Below, one piece after another: positions 1 to 10,199 of a DNA stretch of 64,000 nucleotides (within the stretch, counting starts at the first letter, position 1; each line of letters opens with the position of its first letter). The notes beneath the pieces were generated by a model. The model worked only from the letters and a program-made list of their open reading frames with translations. It was not told the origin of the DNA and made no database searches. The stretch spans positions 42,706,409 to 42,770,408 of the forward strand of contig NC_060065.1 of NCBI RefSeq assembly GCF_020283565.1, read 5' to 3'. This DNA is from Trifolium pratense. Lineage: Eukaryota; Streptophyta; Magnoliopsida; Fabales; Fabaceae. The translations under genes and the position numbers were made by a program.

Positions 1-3000
1 TTCAGCCAAGCTATCTGAGGGATCTCTAGTAAGTCCACATGTGCTCAAGATGATTGGGTACGTGGGGAACTTAGAAAAATTGGGATTTCCACTTGGAAAT
101 GAGCTTGCAACTGATCTGATCTTGCAATCGTTGCCGGAGAGTTTTAATCAGTTTGTTCTGAACTTCACCATGTCGGACATGGAGAAGACTCTGCCACAAC
201 TGCTAGGCATGTTGAGGCAAGCTGAGCAGAATATGAAAACAAAAGGGAAGTCCAACCATGTTCTTATGATTGGCAATGGAAACAAAGGGAAGGGCAACAA
301 AGGGAAGGGAGTCAAAGGGAAGGGCAAGGAAGTTGCCAAACCCAAACCTACCCCTAAAGCCTTGAAGCCCACTGGGGGAGTTGCAAAGGAGGGTAGGTGC
401 TTCCACTGTAACAAGACTGGACATTGGAAGAGGAACTGCCCAAAATACCTGGAAGATAAAAAGAATGGAGTAGAGAGCTCTAATTCAGCAGGTATCTTTG
501 TTATTGAAATTAATTTATCTACTTCTTCTACATGGGTATTAGATACCGGATGTGGTTCTCACATTTGTACTAATGTGCAGGGGCTGCAAAGGAGTAGAGG
601 ATTGGCTAAAGGTGAAGTCGACCTACGAGTGGGAAATGGAGCAAGAGTTGCCGCATTAGCTGTAGGAGTTTATAATTTGACTTTACCTTCTGGTTTAATA
701 ATACAGTTAGAGAACTGTTTTTATGTACCTGCCATTAGCAGGAATATTATTTCTGTTTCTTGTTTGGATAAACTTGGCTTTTCATTTACAATAAAGAACA
801 ATTGTTGCTCCATTTATTTAAATGATATTTTTTATGCCACAGCACAAATGAGTAATGGATTATATATTCTTGATCTTGAAATGCCAATATATAACATTGA
901 TACAAAAAGGATTAAACCTAATGAGTTAAATCCTACATACCTTTGGCACTGTCGTTTAGGCCATATAAATGAGAAACGCATTTCCAAGCTCCATAAAGAT
1001 GGGCTCTTGGATTCATTTGATTATGAATCTTTTGAAACATGCAGATCTTGCTTATTGGGAAAAATGACAAAGACCCCATTCACTGGTAAAGGTGAAAGGG
1101 CAAGTGATCTTTTGGCTCTCATACATACTGATGTATGTGGACCATTGAACACACATGCTAGAGGAGGTTTTCAATACTTCATCACATTTACTGATGACTA
1201 CAGTAGATATGGATATGTGTATCTAATGAAGCATAAATCCGAATCCTTTGAAAAATTCAAAGAATTTAAAAATGAAGTACAAAACCAACTAGGAAAGAAA
1301 ATCAAAATCCTTCGATCAGATCGAGGAGGTGAGTATTTAAGCCTAGAGTTTGATGACCATCTAAAAGAGTGTGGGATCTTATCCCAACTCACTCCTCCTG
1401 GAACACCACAATGGAATGGTGTGTCTGAGAGAAGAAACCGAACCTTGTTGGACATGGTGCGGTCTATGATGAGTCACGCTGATCTTCCAAACTCCTTTTG
1501 GGGACACGCCCTATTAACAGCAGCTTATACACTTAACCGTGTTCCTTCTAAAACGGTTGAAAAGACACCATATGAGATATGGAGTGGCAAGAGACCACAT
1601 ATGTCTTACTTAAAGATTTGGGGTTGCGAAGTTTATGTAAAACGTCAAATTTCTACTAAACTTGAACCTAAATCTGACAAGTGCTTCTTTGTGGGATATC
1701 CAAAAGAAACAAAAGGATATCACTTCTACAATCCTTCTGAGGGCAAAGTGTTTGTCGCTCGAACAGGAGTATTCCTAGAAAAGGACTTTGTTTCCAAAGG
1801 AATCAGTGGGAGGAAAGTAGATCTTGAAGAAATTCACGATCCACAAAGTAGTGACACACCAATGGAGGAACAAGAGCAGGATGCACAAGATGTTGTGACA
1901 GAAAATCCTGCTCATGTAACACAAGAACCACGTAGGTCCAACAGGATACGTCAAGAACCTGAAAGATATGGATATTTCATATCGGAACAAGGCGATGTAT
2001 TACTCATGGATCAAGATGAGCCTGTGACTTACCAAGAGGCCATCACTGGCCCTGAATCTGAGAAGTGGCTTGAAGCCATGAAATCTGAAATGGATTCCAT
2101 GTACACAAATCAAGTTTGGAACTTGGTGGAAGCTCCTGATGGGATTAAACCCATAGGATGCAAGTGGGTCTTCAAGAAGAAGACTGACATGGATGGAAAG
2201 GTACAGACCTACAAAGCGCGATTGGTTGCTAAAGGTTTCAAACAAATTCATGGGGTAGACTATGATGAAACATTTTCACCAGTTGCGATGATCAAATCCA
2301 TTCGGATCTTACTTGCCATCGCTGCATACTATGATTATGAAATCTGGCAGATGGATGTAAAAACTGCCTTCCTTAATGGGAGTCTCCTTGAGGATGTGTA
2401 TATGACACAACCTGAAGGCTTTTGCATTCCAGGAGAAGCCAAAAAGATATGCAAATTACAGCGATCAATCTACGGATTGAAGCAAGCTTCCAGAAGTTGG
2501 AATCTTCGTTTTGATGAAACTGTAAAACAGTACGGATTCATTCAAAATGAAGATGAGCCTTGTGTTTACAAGAAGGTTAGTGGGAGCATAGTCGCATTCC
2601 TAGTATTATATGTAGATGACATATTACTAATAGGAAACGACATCCCTACCTTGCAACAAATTAAAACTTGGTTAGGGAATTGCTTTTCTATGAAAGATCT
2701 GGGTGAAGCAGCCTATATATTAGGAATAAGAATCTATAGAGATAGATCACAAAAACTGCTTGGCCTGAGCCAGAGTACATACATAGATAAAGTGTTAAAA
2801 CGCTTTAATATGCATGATTCCAAGAAAGGATTCATTCCTATGCAACATGGCCTATGTCTTTCAAAGACACAGTCTCCTTCATCTAAAGAAGAAAGAGACC
2901 GCATGAGTAAGATCCCTTATGCATCGGCTATAGGATCTATCATGTATGCCATGATATGTACTCGACCAGATGTTTCATATGCCTTAAGCGCAACAAGCCG

Positions 3001-3598
3001 TTATCAGTCTGATCCTGGTGAGGCTCATTGGGTGGCTGTCAAGAACATCCTTAAATACTTAAGGAGGACTAAAGACTCATTCCTAATATATGGAGGCCAA
3101 GAAGAGCTAAATGTAATTGGTTACACTGATGCTAGCTTCCAAACAGATAGGGATGACTTTAGGTCGCAATCAGGCTATGTGTTTTGCATAAATGGTGGCG
3201 CTGTGAGCTGGAAGAGTTCAAAGCAAGATACAGTTGCTGATTCTACAACCGAAGCTGAGTACATCGCTGCATCAAATGCAGCAAAGGAAGCTGTTTGGAT
3301 AAAGAAGTTCATTACTGAACTTGGCATATTCCCTAGTATTGTGGATCCCATTGAATTATTTTGTGACAACAATGGTGCAATCGCACAAGCTAAGGAACCT
3401 AGATCTCACCAAAAGTCCAAACACATACTCAGGCGCTATCATCTTATTCGAGAAATAATTGATAGAGGAGATGTGAAAATATGCAGAGTACCAACACTTG
3501 ACAATGCTGCTGATCCACTTACAAAGCCTCTTGCTCAGCCGAAGCATGAGGGCCACACTAGGGGCATAGGTATTAGGAGTATGCCTGATTGGCTCTAG
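1..3598 (+). CDS. Ty1-copia polyprotein, 5' truncated by window edge
   Basis: Open frame from 41 to the stop at 3596-3598 (1185 aa from the first Met); it is cut by the window edge, so the true start is outside. Domains in copia order: end of gag with a Lys/Gly-rich stretch and a CCHC knuckle (CFHCNKTGHWKRNC, about residue 120); protease with DTG (about 168); pre-integrase LWHCRLGH; integrase with DDYSR (about 385) and a WNGVSERRNRT segment; reverse transcriptase with QMDVKTAFLNG and YVDD (about 857); RNase H from GYTDASF (about 1027) to the end. Integrase before RT defines Ty1-copia. No internal stop or frameshift is seen. The frame ends just before a purine-rich tract and the 3' LTR. The long LTR and protein style suggest the Angela/TAR group, but that is a guess. 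Confidence 0.95.
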   Translation, partial: SAKLSEGSLVSPHVLKMIGYVGNLEKLGFPLGNELATDLILQSLPESFNQFVLNFTMSDMEKTLPQLLGMLRQAEQNMKTKGKSNHVLMIGNGNKGKGNKGKGVKGKGKEVAKPKPTPKALKPTGGVAKEGRCFHCNKTGHWKRNCPKYLEDKKNGVESSNSAGIFVIEINLSTSSTWVLDTGCGSHICTNVQGLQRSRGLAKGEVDLRVGNGARVAALAVGVYNLTLPSGLIIQLENCFYVPAISRNIISVSCLDKLGFSFTIKNNCCSIYLNDIFYATAQMSNGLYILDLEMPIYNIDTKRIKPNELNPTYLWHCRLGHINEKRISKLHKDGLLDSFDYESFETCRSCLLGKMTKTPFTGKGERASDLLALIHTDVCGPLNTHARGGFQYFITFTDDYSRYGYVYLMKHKSESFEKFKEFKNEVQNQLGKKIKILRSDRGGEYLSLEFDDHLKECGILSQLTPPGTPQWNGVSERRNRTLLDMVRSMMSHADLPNSFWGHALLTAAYTLNRVPSKTVEKTPYEIWSGKRPHMSYLKIWGCEVYVKRQISTKLEPKSDKCFFVGYPKETKGYHFYNPSEGKVFVARTGVFLEKDFVSKGISGRKVDLEEIHDPQSSDTPMEEQEQDAQDVVTENPAHVTQEPRRSNRIRQEPERYGYFISEQGDVLLMDQDEPVTYQEAITGPESEKWLEAMKSEMDSMYTNQVWNLVEAPDGIKPIGCKWVFKKKTDMDGKVQTYKARLVAKGFKQIHGVDYDETFSPVAMIKSIRILLAIAAYYDYEIWQMDVKTAFLNGSLLEDVYMTQPEGFCIPGEAKKICKLQRSIYGLKQASRSWNLRFDETVKQYGFIQNEDEPCVYKKVSGSIVAFLVLYVDDILLIGNDIPTLQQIKTWLGNCFSMKDLGEAAYILGIRIYRDRSQKLLGLSQSTYIDKVLKRFNMHDSKKGFIPMQHGLCLSKTQSPSSKEERDRMSKIPYASAIGSIMYAMICTRPDVSYALSATSRYQSDPGEAHWVAVKNILKYLRRTKDSFLIYGGQEELNVIGYTDASFQTDRDDFRSQSGYVFCINGGAVSWKSSKQDTVADSTTEAEYIAASNAAKEAVWIKKFITELGIFPSIVDPIELFCDNNGAIAQAKEPRSHQKSKHILRRYHLIREIIDRGDVKICRVPTLDNAADPLTKPLAQPKHEGHTRGIGIRSMPDWL

Positions 3599-3612
3599 TG
3601 CTAGTGGGAGAT
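3599..3612 (+). other. Polypurine tract of the copia element
   Basis: Purine-rich AGTGGGAG sits between the polyprotein stop and the LTR start TGTTGG. This is the usual plus-strand priming site of LTR retrotransposons. Confidence 0.7.
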
Positions 3613-4921
3613 TGTTGGTGTAAGCCCTAGAGGCCAATTACTTATAATTGAATAATAGATGTATTGAATAATTTACTTATCAAATAAAAGGCTTTTCTTT
3701 ATTTATTTTATATATGATAAAATGATAAAGTCCCTAGAATAGTCAGTTCACTTATGGAACGTTAAGTATGACTTAATCGTGAGATTCCATTAAATATAAG
3801 AACACTATTCTTAAACATATCCATAGTCAAGTTTTATTGTGAAATGGGATAACGATAAAGCATAAAGACTATTATGTTGGTAGACTGATGATCATATCTC
3901 ACTGATCATGGATAATGAGTTATCAAGTCTTCACATAGATATAAATGTTAAGGGTAACTTTATATCGGATTGACCCACCATGAGAATACTACATAGAGTG
4001 TTATGAAATGTCATAAGTTTTCTCATAGTGATAAAAGGTGTATTCCACCCTTCGACCTGAAACCACTATGTACCCTAGATGCAGGAGTGTAATACCTTGT
4101 TGTCATTCAAACGTTATCCGTAACTGGATAATTATAAAGATGGTTGATGGGTATCCCACGAATCATGCTGAGGGACATGAGTGACCTAGATGGAATTTGT
4201 CCCTCCTACATAACGGGAGATATGTCTATGGGCCCAATATTGAACTAGACAAGGATGACATACTATGCCTTGTGTTCAATATAGACATGAGGACAAAAGG
4301 GTAATTGTGCACAAGATATTTATCACGGAAAGGTTAGTCAGATCACGTGACATTCCTATGACTTGGGTAACAGTGATGTGTTGCTAGATACCGCTCACTG
4401 TTTATAATATTACGATTAATATTATTGCCAACGTCATAAGAACCTACAGGGTCACACACATAAGGACAGTTAAGAAGGGAAAAATAAGTAAGACTTATTG
4501 TGGGGGTGCAGTTAGTGAAAAATGGTTATTGGGCTTGAGAAGCCCAATTTTGTGTAAACTAAAGACCTCATAAGAAACTCTATAAATAGAGCCTTATGAA
4601 GTTCAGAAGTTACACTTTTTGAAACCCTAACTGAGTTTAGAAAAATTCTGAATTTCTCTAAACCCTAAACCGCACAAAATTCACTCAACCTTCATCCAAG
4701 AACAGCTAGCACTGTGAGATCGAAGGTTTCTGTTCGTGTGGACTAAGTGGAGGTGCTGCAAGTGCGGTGCTTGTGATCGATAAAGGCGGCCACAGTTTTG
4801 TTCTTCAAAGGTAATATTCTAGACCTGATCATGCTCATTCACAAGAATCCATTGATGGGAAATCTTAATTTTAAAATTCCGCTGCGTTTATAAAAGTGTT
4901 TTATGAAACAATTTCCCAACA
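3613..4921 (+). repeat. 3' LTR of the Ty1-copia element (1309 bp)
   Basis: The LTR begins TGTTGG right after the polypurine tract and ends CCAACA at 4921, so the short terminal inverted repeat matches perfectly. It is non-coding. After 4921 the sequence changes abruptly to reverse-strand gypsy gag, so this is the insertion junction; the expected 5-bp target duplication would be GACTG (4922-4926), but the left end is outside the window and this cannot be confirmed. Confidence 0.85.
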
Positions 4922-5516
4922 GACTGTCCCTCTCTTCCGGGGATCGGTTCCTTTGGCGACGAGGAAGGTTGTCCCTTCTAGGGGAATGTCTCCTCGGCGT
5001 GGTGGAGTTTCGAGATATAGCCTCGTTTCTCCTTGGGCTCGACCTCCTTTCGCTTCTGTGGCGAGGTGGTGAGCGAGACCTGGAGTAGGTTCTGCTCCTC
5101 ACAGGTGTGGGTGAACGGCGAGCTGGGCGAGCTTGCGCCGTGACCCTCGACTCAGCAATTGCGTCGATGCAACGGCTTTGTTGCTCGAGCCTTTGATTCT
5201 GCTGCTCGTATCGCTGGTTCTGCTGCAGCAGTAAGTCCGATTGGCGGTTGATTGCATTGACCAACGCAGCCATCATTTCTTGCATGGGAACGCCCGGAGG
5301 GATAGCCACTGCCGGAGTCGCCTGTGGCGGGGTAGCCACAGGGATCTGCGGTTCTTCTGGGTTGTAGGGCTCGTAATGTGCGTCTCGCCCCTCTTGGCCA
5401 TCTTCCGTTACGGAGGCGAACTGGCCGTCCAGCGGGTGGTACGGTGCGTAGTCCATTGGTTGAACGTTGTTCTCCGCCACGAGCTCCGGGATTTGATGGT
5501 TGTTAACGCCAGCCAT
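4922..5516 (-). pseudogene. Ty3-gypsy gag N-terminus, interrupted by copia insertion
   Basis: Reverse-strand frame with ATG at 5514-5516, reading MAGVNNHQIPELVAENN. It has a proline-rich part, a glutamine-rich coiled-coil-like stretch (LLLQQNQRYEQQNQRLEQQ) and an Arg/Ser-rich tail (RSRTYSRSRSPPR). The genuine gag frame stops at about 4922, where the copia LTR begins; the last roughly 26 codons of the open frame run into LTR sequence and are not gag. It lies directly downstream of a primer-binding site and LTR in the same orientation, which identifies it as a gag start. No zinc knuckle or pol is present in the window. The family is probably a Tat/Athila-type gypsy, judged from the primer site and gag style, not proven. 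Confidence 0.8.
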
Positions 5517-5584
5517 TGGTCGTGAAGAAGGTGTTTTGAGGGAAGTTTTAGTTTTTGGTTTGGTTAAACAGGGAAACTATAGTT

Positions 5585-5600
5585 CCCACAGACGGCGCCA
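5585..5600 (-). other. Primer-binding site of the gypsy element
   Basis: Read on the minus strand: TGGCGCCGTCTGTGGG, starting with the TGG expected opposite a tRNA CCA end, 7 bases inside the LTR end at 5608. This form is common in plant Ty3-gypsy elements. Confidence 0.75.
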
Positions 5601-5607
5601 CTGATCG

Positions 5608-6003
5608 TGTTGACCAGAATGATGCGACTTCGCCGGCGTTTGCGGTGGTTGAAAGCGTTGAGACCCCTGTTGAAGCGGAGGGGGGTTGTGTACCTGCAGG
5701 CACTCCGACGCTCAAGTCAGTTTGTGTTTTAGAGGTTTTCTTAGCTATCAAAATGCGTACCTTGCAAATGAAGTGGAGATGCATATATATAGCCCCCAGC
5801 GCTGGGCTAAGGCCCTTGATGGCATTAATGGCCATCAAGTGGCTGCCGGAAAACGGCTTGGAGGCCTTGATGAGCAGTAAATGCTCATCATTCCGGTTCA
5901 CGGCCGTTACGATACGCAAGGGTATCTGACCGTTAGGACGTGCTCGGATGGTCTATGTGTTCGACACCCTCTGACGCTCGAGCTCTGAGCTCGGCCCAGA
6001 ACA
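5608..6003 (-). repeat. 5' LTR of the reverse-strand gypsy element (396 bp)
   Basis: Bounded by TGTT (5608) and AACA (6003), giving TG...CA ends in either orientation. On the minus strand it carries a TATA-like run (GGCTATATATATGC) near 5785-5800 and ends just before the primer-binding site. Short open frames here on both strands are LTR shadows. The flank after 6003 begins ATATC, the candidate target duplication, but the partner end is outside the window. Confidence 0.75.
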
Positions 6004-6185
6004 ATATCATTACTTAATCACTTAATACAACTTATCTTATCGATTATATTATATGTTATTGTCTTCGAATTTGTTTACACGTATTACTCATCATATGTTG
6101 TTGTGTTCGAAAAACAGCAAGAGTTCCGTTATACCTATTAACATTTGATGTTTCGCTCGGTTAGTCAATATAAGGGCATTACGAC

Positions 6186-6814
6186 TAGAGGTGGGAATAG
6201 GCTAGGCCGAGCTAGGCTTTGCCAAGCCTGAGCCTGGCCTGTCAAAAAATCGAAGGTCTGAGCCTGGCCTGTGGCCTATCATAGGCTTAAATTCTAGGCC
6301 TGAGCCTGGCCTTTTGAAAGTCTGATGTGGCCTGTTAGCCTGTTTAAAAGCCTATTTCATATGAACATATTTAAATAAATAATTATATTTATTTTGAAAT
6401 ATACTTATGAACTAATAAAATAATGTTCCATTTGATATTTTAGAGAATTTGACTATATATGTCATCATATTTCAATTCTAGTTTATAATAATACATTTAT
6501 ATATGTTAAAAACTAATGTAGATTAATAAACTTAAATTACTTAAAAAGTTAATAGATTTATATTTTAATCAAAGTATAAATTTTAATATATAAATAATAA
6601 TCGTAATAAAAATATTATTCATGTTAACTTAAATAGGCCGGCCTAGTAGGCCTCAAAGGCTTTTTTAATGGCCTGCGGCCTGGCCTTTTTAGCTAAATAG
6701 GCTTATAAAAAAGCATTGGCCTGCTCTATTTAAAGAAATATGCTGGCCTGGCCTGAGCCTATGTAGGCTAGGCCTTAAGGCCATGTAGGCCGGTCTGACC
6801 TGTTCCCACCTCTA
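6186..6814. mobile_element. Non-autonomous hAT-type element, 629 bp
   Basis: Perfect 8-bp target duplication ATTACGAC at 6178-6185 and 6815-6822. Terminal inverted repeats TAGAGGTGGGAATAGGC and, reversed from the right end, TAGAGGTGGGAACAGGT. Both subterminal regions are packed with AGGCCTGAGCCTGGCCT-like repeats in both orientations around an AT-rich centre. No transposase frame is present. An 8-bp duplication and TAG-type ends are hAT features. Confidence 0.92.
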
Positions 6815-7129
6815 ATTACGACCCAATAATATTATTTGTAATTATGAAATTATATAACCCTATGTCTAGCAATTAAATTTCATAACTGAGTTTATTTCCA
6901 TATCCCTTAAGTAGAAAATCTATGTCTTGCACAATGGAAGTTAAACATATTCTAAAGAAATTATGGAAATCACATTATGAAAAGCAATGCAATTCATAAG
7001 CATGTTATGATCCTTAGCCTATTTCAATCATGAATAAAAAAAATTGTCATAAAAAAGAGTTTGAATTTCGTGTTTTATTGATTGTTGATTATCAAAAAGT
7101 TTAACAAAAATTTGGTTTGAAAAAGGATA

Positions 7130-7505
7130 AATTCTAATATGGATCACTTCATCAAGTGGTCAATGGTGGACCAGTCGTGAATAACATTATAACGAATACG
7201 AATTTTACAAAATTCACCGTTGGATTGAAAGTTTATATCATATAGATCATCCATAGAAAAATTTAGAAAAATTAAAAATCATTTGATATGTTATTGAGAC
7301 ACATCAAGATTAACGGTTTATTAAATAACGTAAATCTTGATGGGTCTCAATAACATATCAAATTATTTTTAAAAAAAATTAAAAAATTTATGGATGACCT
7401 ATGCGATATAAATTTTCAATCCAATAGTGAATTTCGGAAAATTCATATTCTGTAGATCACTTGTCCACAGTGAACCACTTGTGAAGGTGGTCCACCGTAG
7501 CATTA
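7130..7505. mobile_element. Fold-back MITE, about 375 bp
   Basis: A near full-length imperfect palindrome centred at about 7315. The left arm holds TTTATATCATATAGATCATCC and the right arm its complement TGGATGACCTATGCGATATAA. Arms end in TGGATCACTT-like sequence. The core (TTACAAAATTCACCGTTGGA, then TTGAGACACATCAAGATTAA) recurs in the element at 56376-56772, so the two belong to one family. Exact ends and target duplication are not certain. Confidence 0.7.
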
Positions 7506-9040
7506 GCCTTGAAGAAGAGAAAATTTAATTAATATTGATTGTTAATTGTTGATTAATGATTATCAAAGGTATAACTTTTTTTTTTCTTGAAACTTGAGAC
7601 TTTGTACTAATTACCTCGTAGCCAATTGTAGATTATCAAATCATCTTTCCCTACAACCCGAAAGATTTATGCACCCAAAAAAAAATTATTAATTAAGATT
7701 TGAGCATTCCTTAAATTGTTGCCTTTTCGTGAGAATCATACGTGCACTCTTTCAATACGTATATATGGATCACGGTAAAGCCAAGCTTAAAAAATTTGAA
7801 TTTCTTTTTCATTTGATTTTTTTTTAGTATGCTTAACAAGTGCTGTTTGGAAATTATTTAGCATGACCCATAAATTTTATATAGGGTTTATTTAAGTAAA
7901 AAACTTTTTTAAAAGAGGATATATAATTTTCATCACTATTATTTATCTTTTGATTCAAGGTTGTCATAACCAGACCGGACCGGTTGGTGCGGCTACTTAT
8001 TTATGTGTTTAACTAGTGCACCGAGTGCACTATTGATTATTTAACATTTTCATTTCTTTTTTTTACTACTACACTTGCATTGGAAATCATTAATCTTATT
8101 ATTAAATAAGAGAACATTTGACCCCACAAGCATTTGCAAACACTTTATTTTGCTGTACATTTCAACAACACCTTACCCAATTTATTTATAGTGAAGCTAC
8201 CTCTCAAATATTTGCGAAAACAGCAATGTGTGACTAATAGTGTAGTGCAAATGCAATCTCTTCATATTAGACAAACATCATACATACAAACCTCAAACTA
8301 TTTTTTTTTAGAAAAAATAAACCTTTGTCACATTAAGAAGTGAACTTTTGTTAAAATAGTTTTTTTTAGTCTCACTTTTTTATGTTTCTATTTCCCTTTT
8401 GATATTTTGCTTCTTTCTTTTTGTTAATAGTTTTGATATTTTGCATCTAATTTTAATAGTCAATAAATATTATATTATATGTTTTGTATGATTTTAATTT
8501 TAATAGTCAATGAATAATTTTTAGAACTTAGTTTATTATGTAATTTCTAATTTGGTTTGAATTAGAAATTGTATGTCTAATGTACTAAAGTTTTTATTTT
8601 ATGTTGACGTTATGACATTTTATCTTTTTAATTTGTGAAACTAAGAAATATTGAGTAATTATTTATATATTTTTATTTATATAATAATTAAAATATATAT
8701 TTAATTAAAAATGATCAGACCCGATTGAACCCCGATCGGACTAATTGAACCGGTAAACTCGCCGGTACGATCACTAGTCTGATTTTGATTACTTTGTCTT
8801 AATTTGTTTCCATTGTCTATTAAGAAATGCCCAAAGAGAAATAAAAAATATATGTTAAGTGTGATGAATAGAGTGAACGAAAGAGACAAACATGACACAC
8901 CAATGTGCCTTAGAGACATTTAACAATAATTATTTTTTTATGAATCGTTTCTTGCTTTAGTAAAAAAAAAAATGAATGGCTTCTTGCAACATCACAACCC
9001 TAAAAACTATTTTATTAAAGTTAACAAAACATGAAAACTT
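7506..9040. other. AT-rich intergenic DNA with decayed repeats
   Basis: No gene seen. A decayed hAT-like MITE may span about 7960-8790: its ends carry ACCGGACCGG and GAACCGGTAAACTCGCCGG motifs similar to the better preserved element at 46493-46730. The stretch around 7828-7872 resembles one end of the MITE at 32287-32463. Confidence 0.35.
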
Positions 9041-9044
9041 TTCT

Positions 9045-9050
9045 TATAAA
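9045..9050 (+). promoter_or_regulatory. Candidate TATA box of the NCR gene
   Basis: TATAAA lies 45 bases before the NCR start codon, leaving room for a short leader. No other promoter element was recognised with confidence. Confidence 0.45.
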
Positions 9051-9094
9051 GTGATCTACAATTTCATATTTATTACATACAAAGGAGAAAAAAT

Positions 9095-9370
9095 ATGGCC
9101 CAAATTCCACATTTTGTGTATATTGTGATCATATTTCTTTCTCTATTTCTTGTCCCAACCAATAGTGGTAAGTTATTTTTTATATCATTTGTAAATATCT
9201 AATTTATCTTATTTAAAAATTTCATCACATTTTAGTAACATTTTTTTTTTGTTCATGTAGTCATTAAAACTTCTAGTATTCCCTGCAATCTACCCAATGA
9301 ATGTCCAGCAATTTTGTGTACTCCTCCTCTAATTCGGTGGTGCATTGATCACTTTTGTTCGTGTGTGTAA
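9095..9370 (+). CDS. Nodule-specific cysteine-rich (NCR) secreted peptide, 60 aa
   Basis: Two exons: 9095-9167 and 9261-9370, with a GTAAGT donor at 9168 and a TAG acceptor ending at 9260; the split codon gives Val25. Exon 1 encodes a hydrophobic signal peptide beginning MAQIPHFVYIVIIFLSLFLV. Exon 2 encodes the mature peptide with six cysteines at 33, 39, 44, 52, 57 and 59, spaced C-x5-C-x4-C-x7-C-x4-C-x1-C. Signal peptide in exon 1, one intron near the cleavage site, and this cysteine spacing are the hallmarks of NCR genes. The family acts on rhizobia inside symbiosomes after processing by the nodule secretory pathway; some members drive bacteroid differentiation. The mature part has few charged residues (Lys27, Glu38, Arg50, Asp54), so it is near neutral and unlike the strongly cationic antimicrobial NCRs. 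An LTR retrotransposon begins 30 bp after the stop codon. Confidence 0.88.
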
Positions 9371-9400
9371 ATGTAACAATTAAGTTGAAAAATTAACTCT

Positions 9401-9602
9401 TGTTATGAATAATAATATGTAATGAATGTCCATTATTGTGTAGGTTTTCTTGTCCCCTAAATGTGTCCTATAAATAGGACCCCTTTGTTAAAATGTGATA
9501 CACACCTTGAATAGAACAATACAAGAGTCTATTCTCTCTTCTCTTTCTCTCCTTCATCTCTTCTTCTTTATTCTTGTTATTCTCTAGGAATAGTTCATAA
9601 CA
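9401..9602 (+). repeat. Left LTR (202 bp) of the NCR-side copia element
   Basis: Starts TGTTATGAA and ends TTCATAACA, a perfect 9-bp terminal inverted repeat. It contains a TATA-like palindrome TCCTATAAATAGGA. By eye only two substitutions separate it from the right LTR (about 1 percent), at the positions reading GATACACACC/GATGCACACC and TTATTCTTG/TTATTATTG. Confidence 0.92.
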
Positions 9603-9746
9603 CGTTATCAGCACGATAGTCTCTACCCTTTCAAGAAAGGTATGACAACAATGGGAAGTGACAATTTTATTTTATGTATGATTTTTTTTTATTCTATTTT
9701 TTCAGATTTTTCTTCTTCTCGTTTTTTATATTAATTCACAAAACCT

Positions 9747-10168
9747 ACGATCCAGAAGTATCGTGGTGATATGAATCCTGTAGATTCATAGTGTGATGAA
9801 ATTTTAAAATATGAATCCTGAAGATTCATAAGCATACACTTATAAAAGTACCGTAAAATATCTTTTAAAATATGAATCCCGAAGATTCATAGATATAAGT
9901 AAAATCAATATCTTGTTAATCTTTTAGAAGAATTCAAAAACATCAATCCCTGAAGGATTGGATAAATGACTGATTTGATTTGTTATACAGTTCTTGAACA
10001 ATTTAAGAATCAATTTTTATTCTCTATAATTCTTAAGAATTCATTACGGATACATCTGTGAAGGATCGTACAATTAGATCTATTATATAGTTCTCAAAGA
10101 ACTTAAAAATTCAAATTTTGTCCTCCATAAAATCTTGATGAATTCAATTGTGACACATCCCTGAAGGA

Positions 10169-10199
<31 letters not shown>

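Noticed and set aside
148..424. Reverse-strand frames opposite the copia gag
   Set aside because: They are antisense shadows of the Lys/Gly-rich gag stretch.
4650..4680. Telomere-type AAACCCT motif
   Set aside because: Only two scattered copies inside an LTR; chance or common plant promoter sequence.
5548..5929. Open frames of over 120 codons on both strands
   Set aside because: Both lie within the gypsy LTR and its flank; they mirror each other and have no recognisable domain.
8701..8919. Reverse-strand frame with a hydrophobic N-terminal half
   Set aside because: Hydrophobicity comes from AT-rich codons; no cysteine pattern and it overlaps a decayed repeat.
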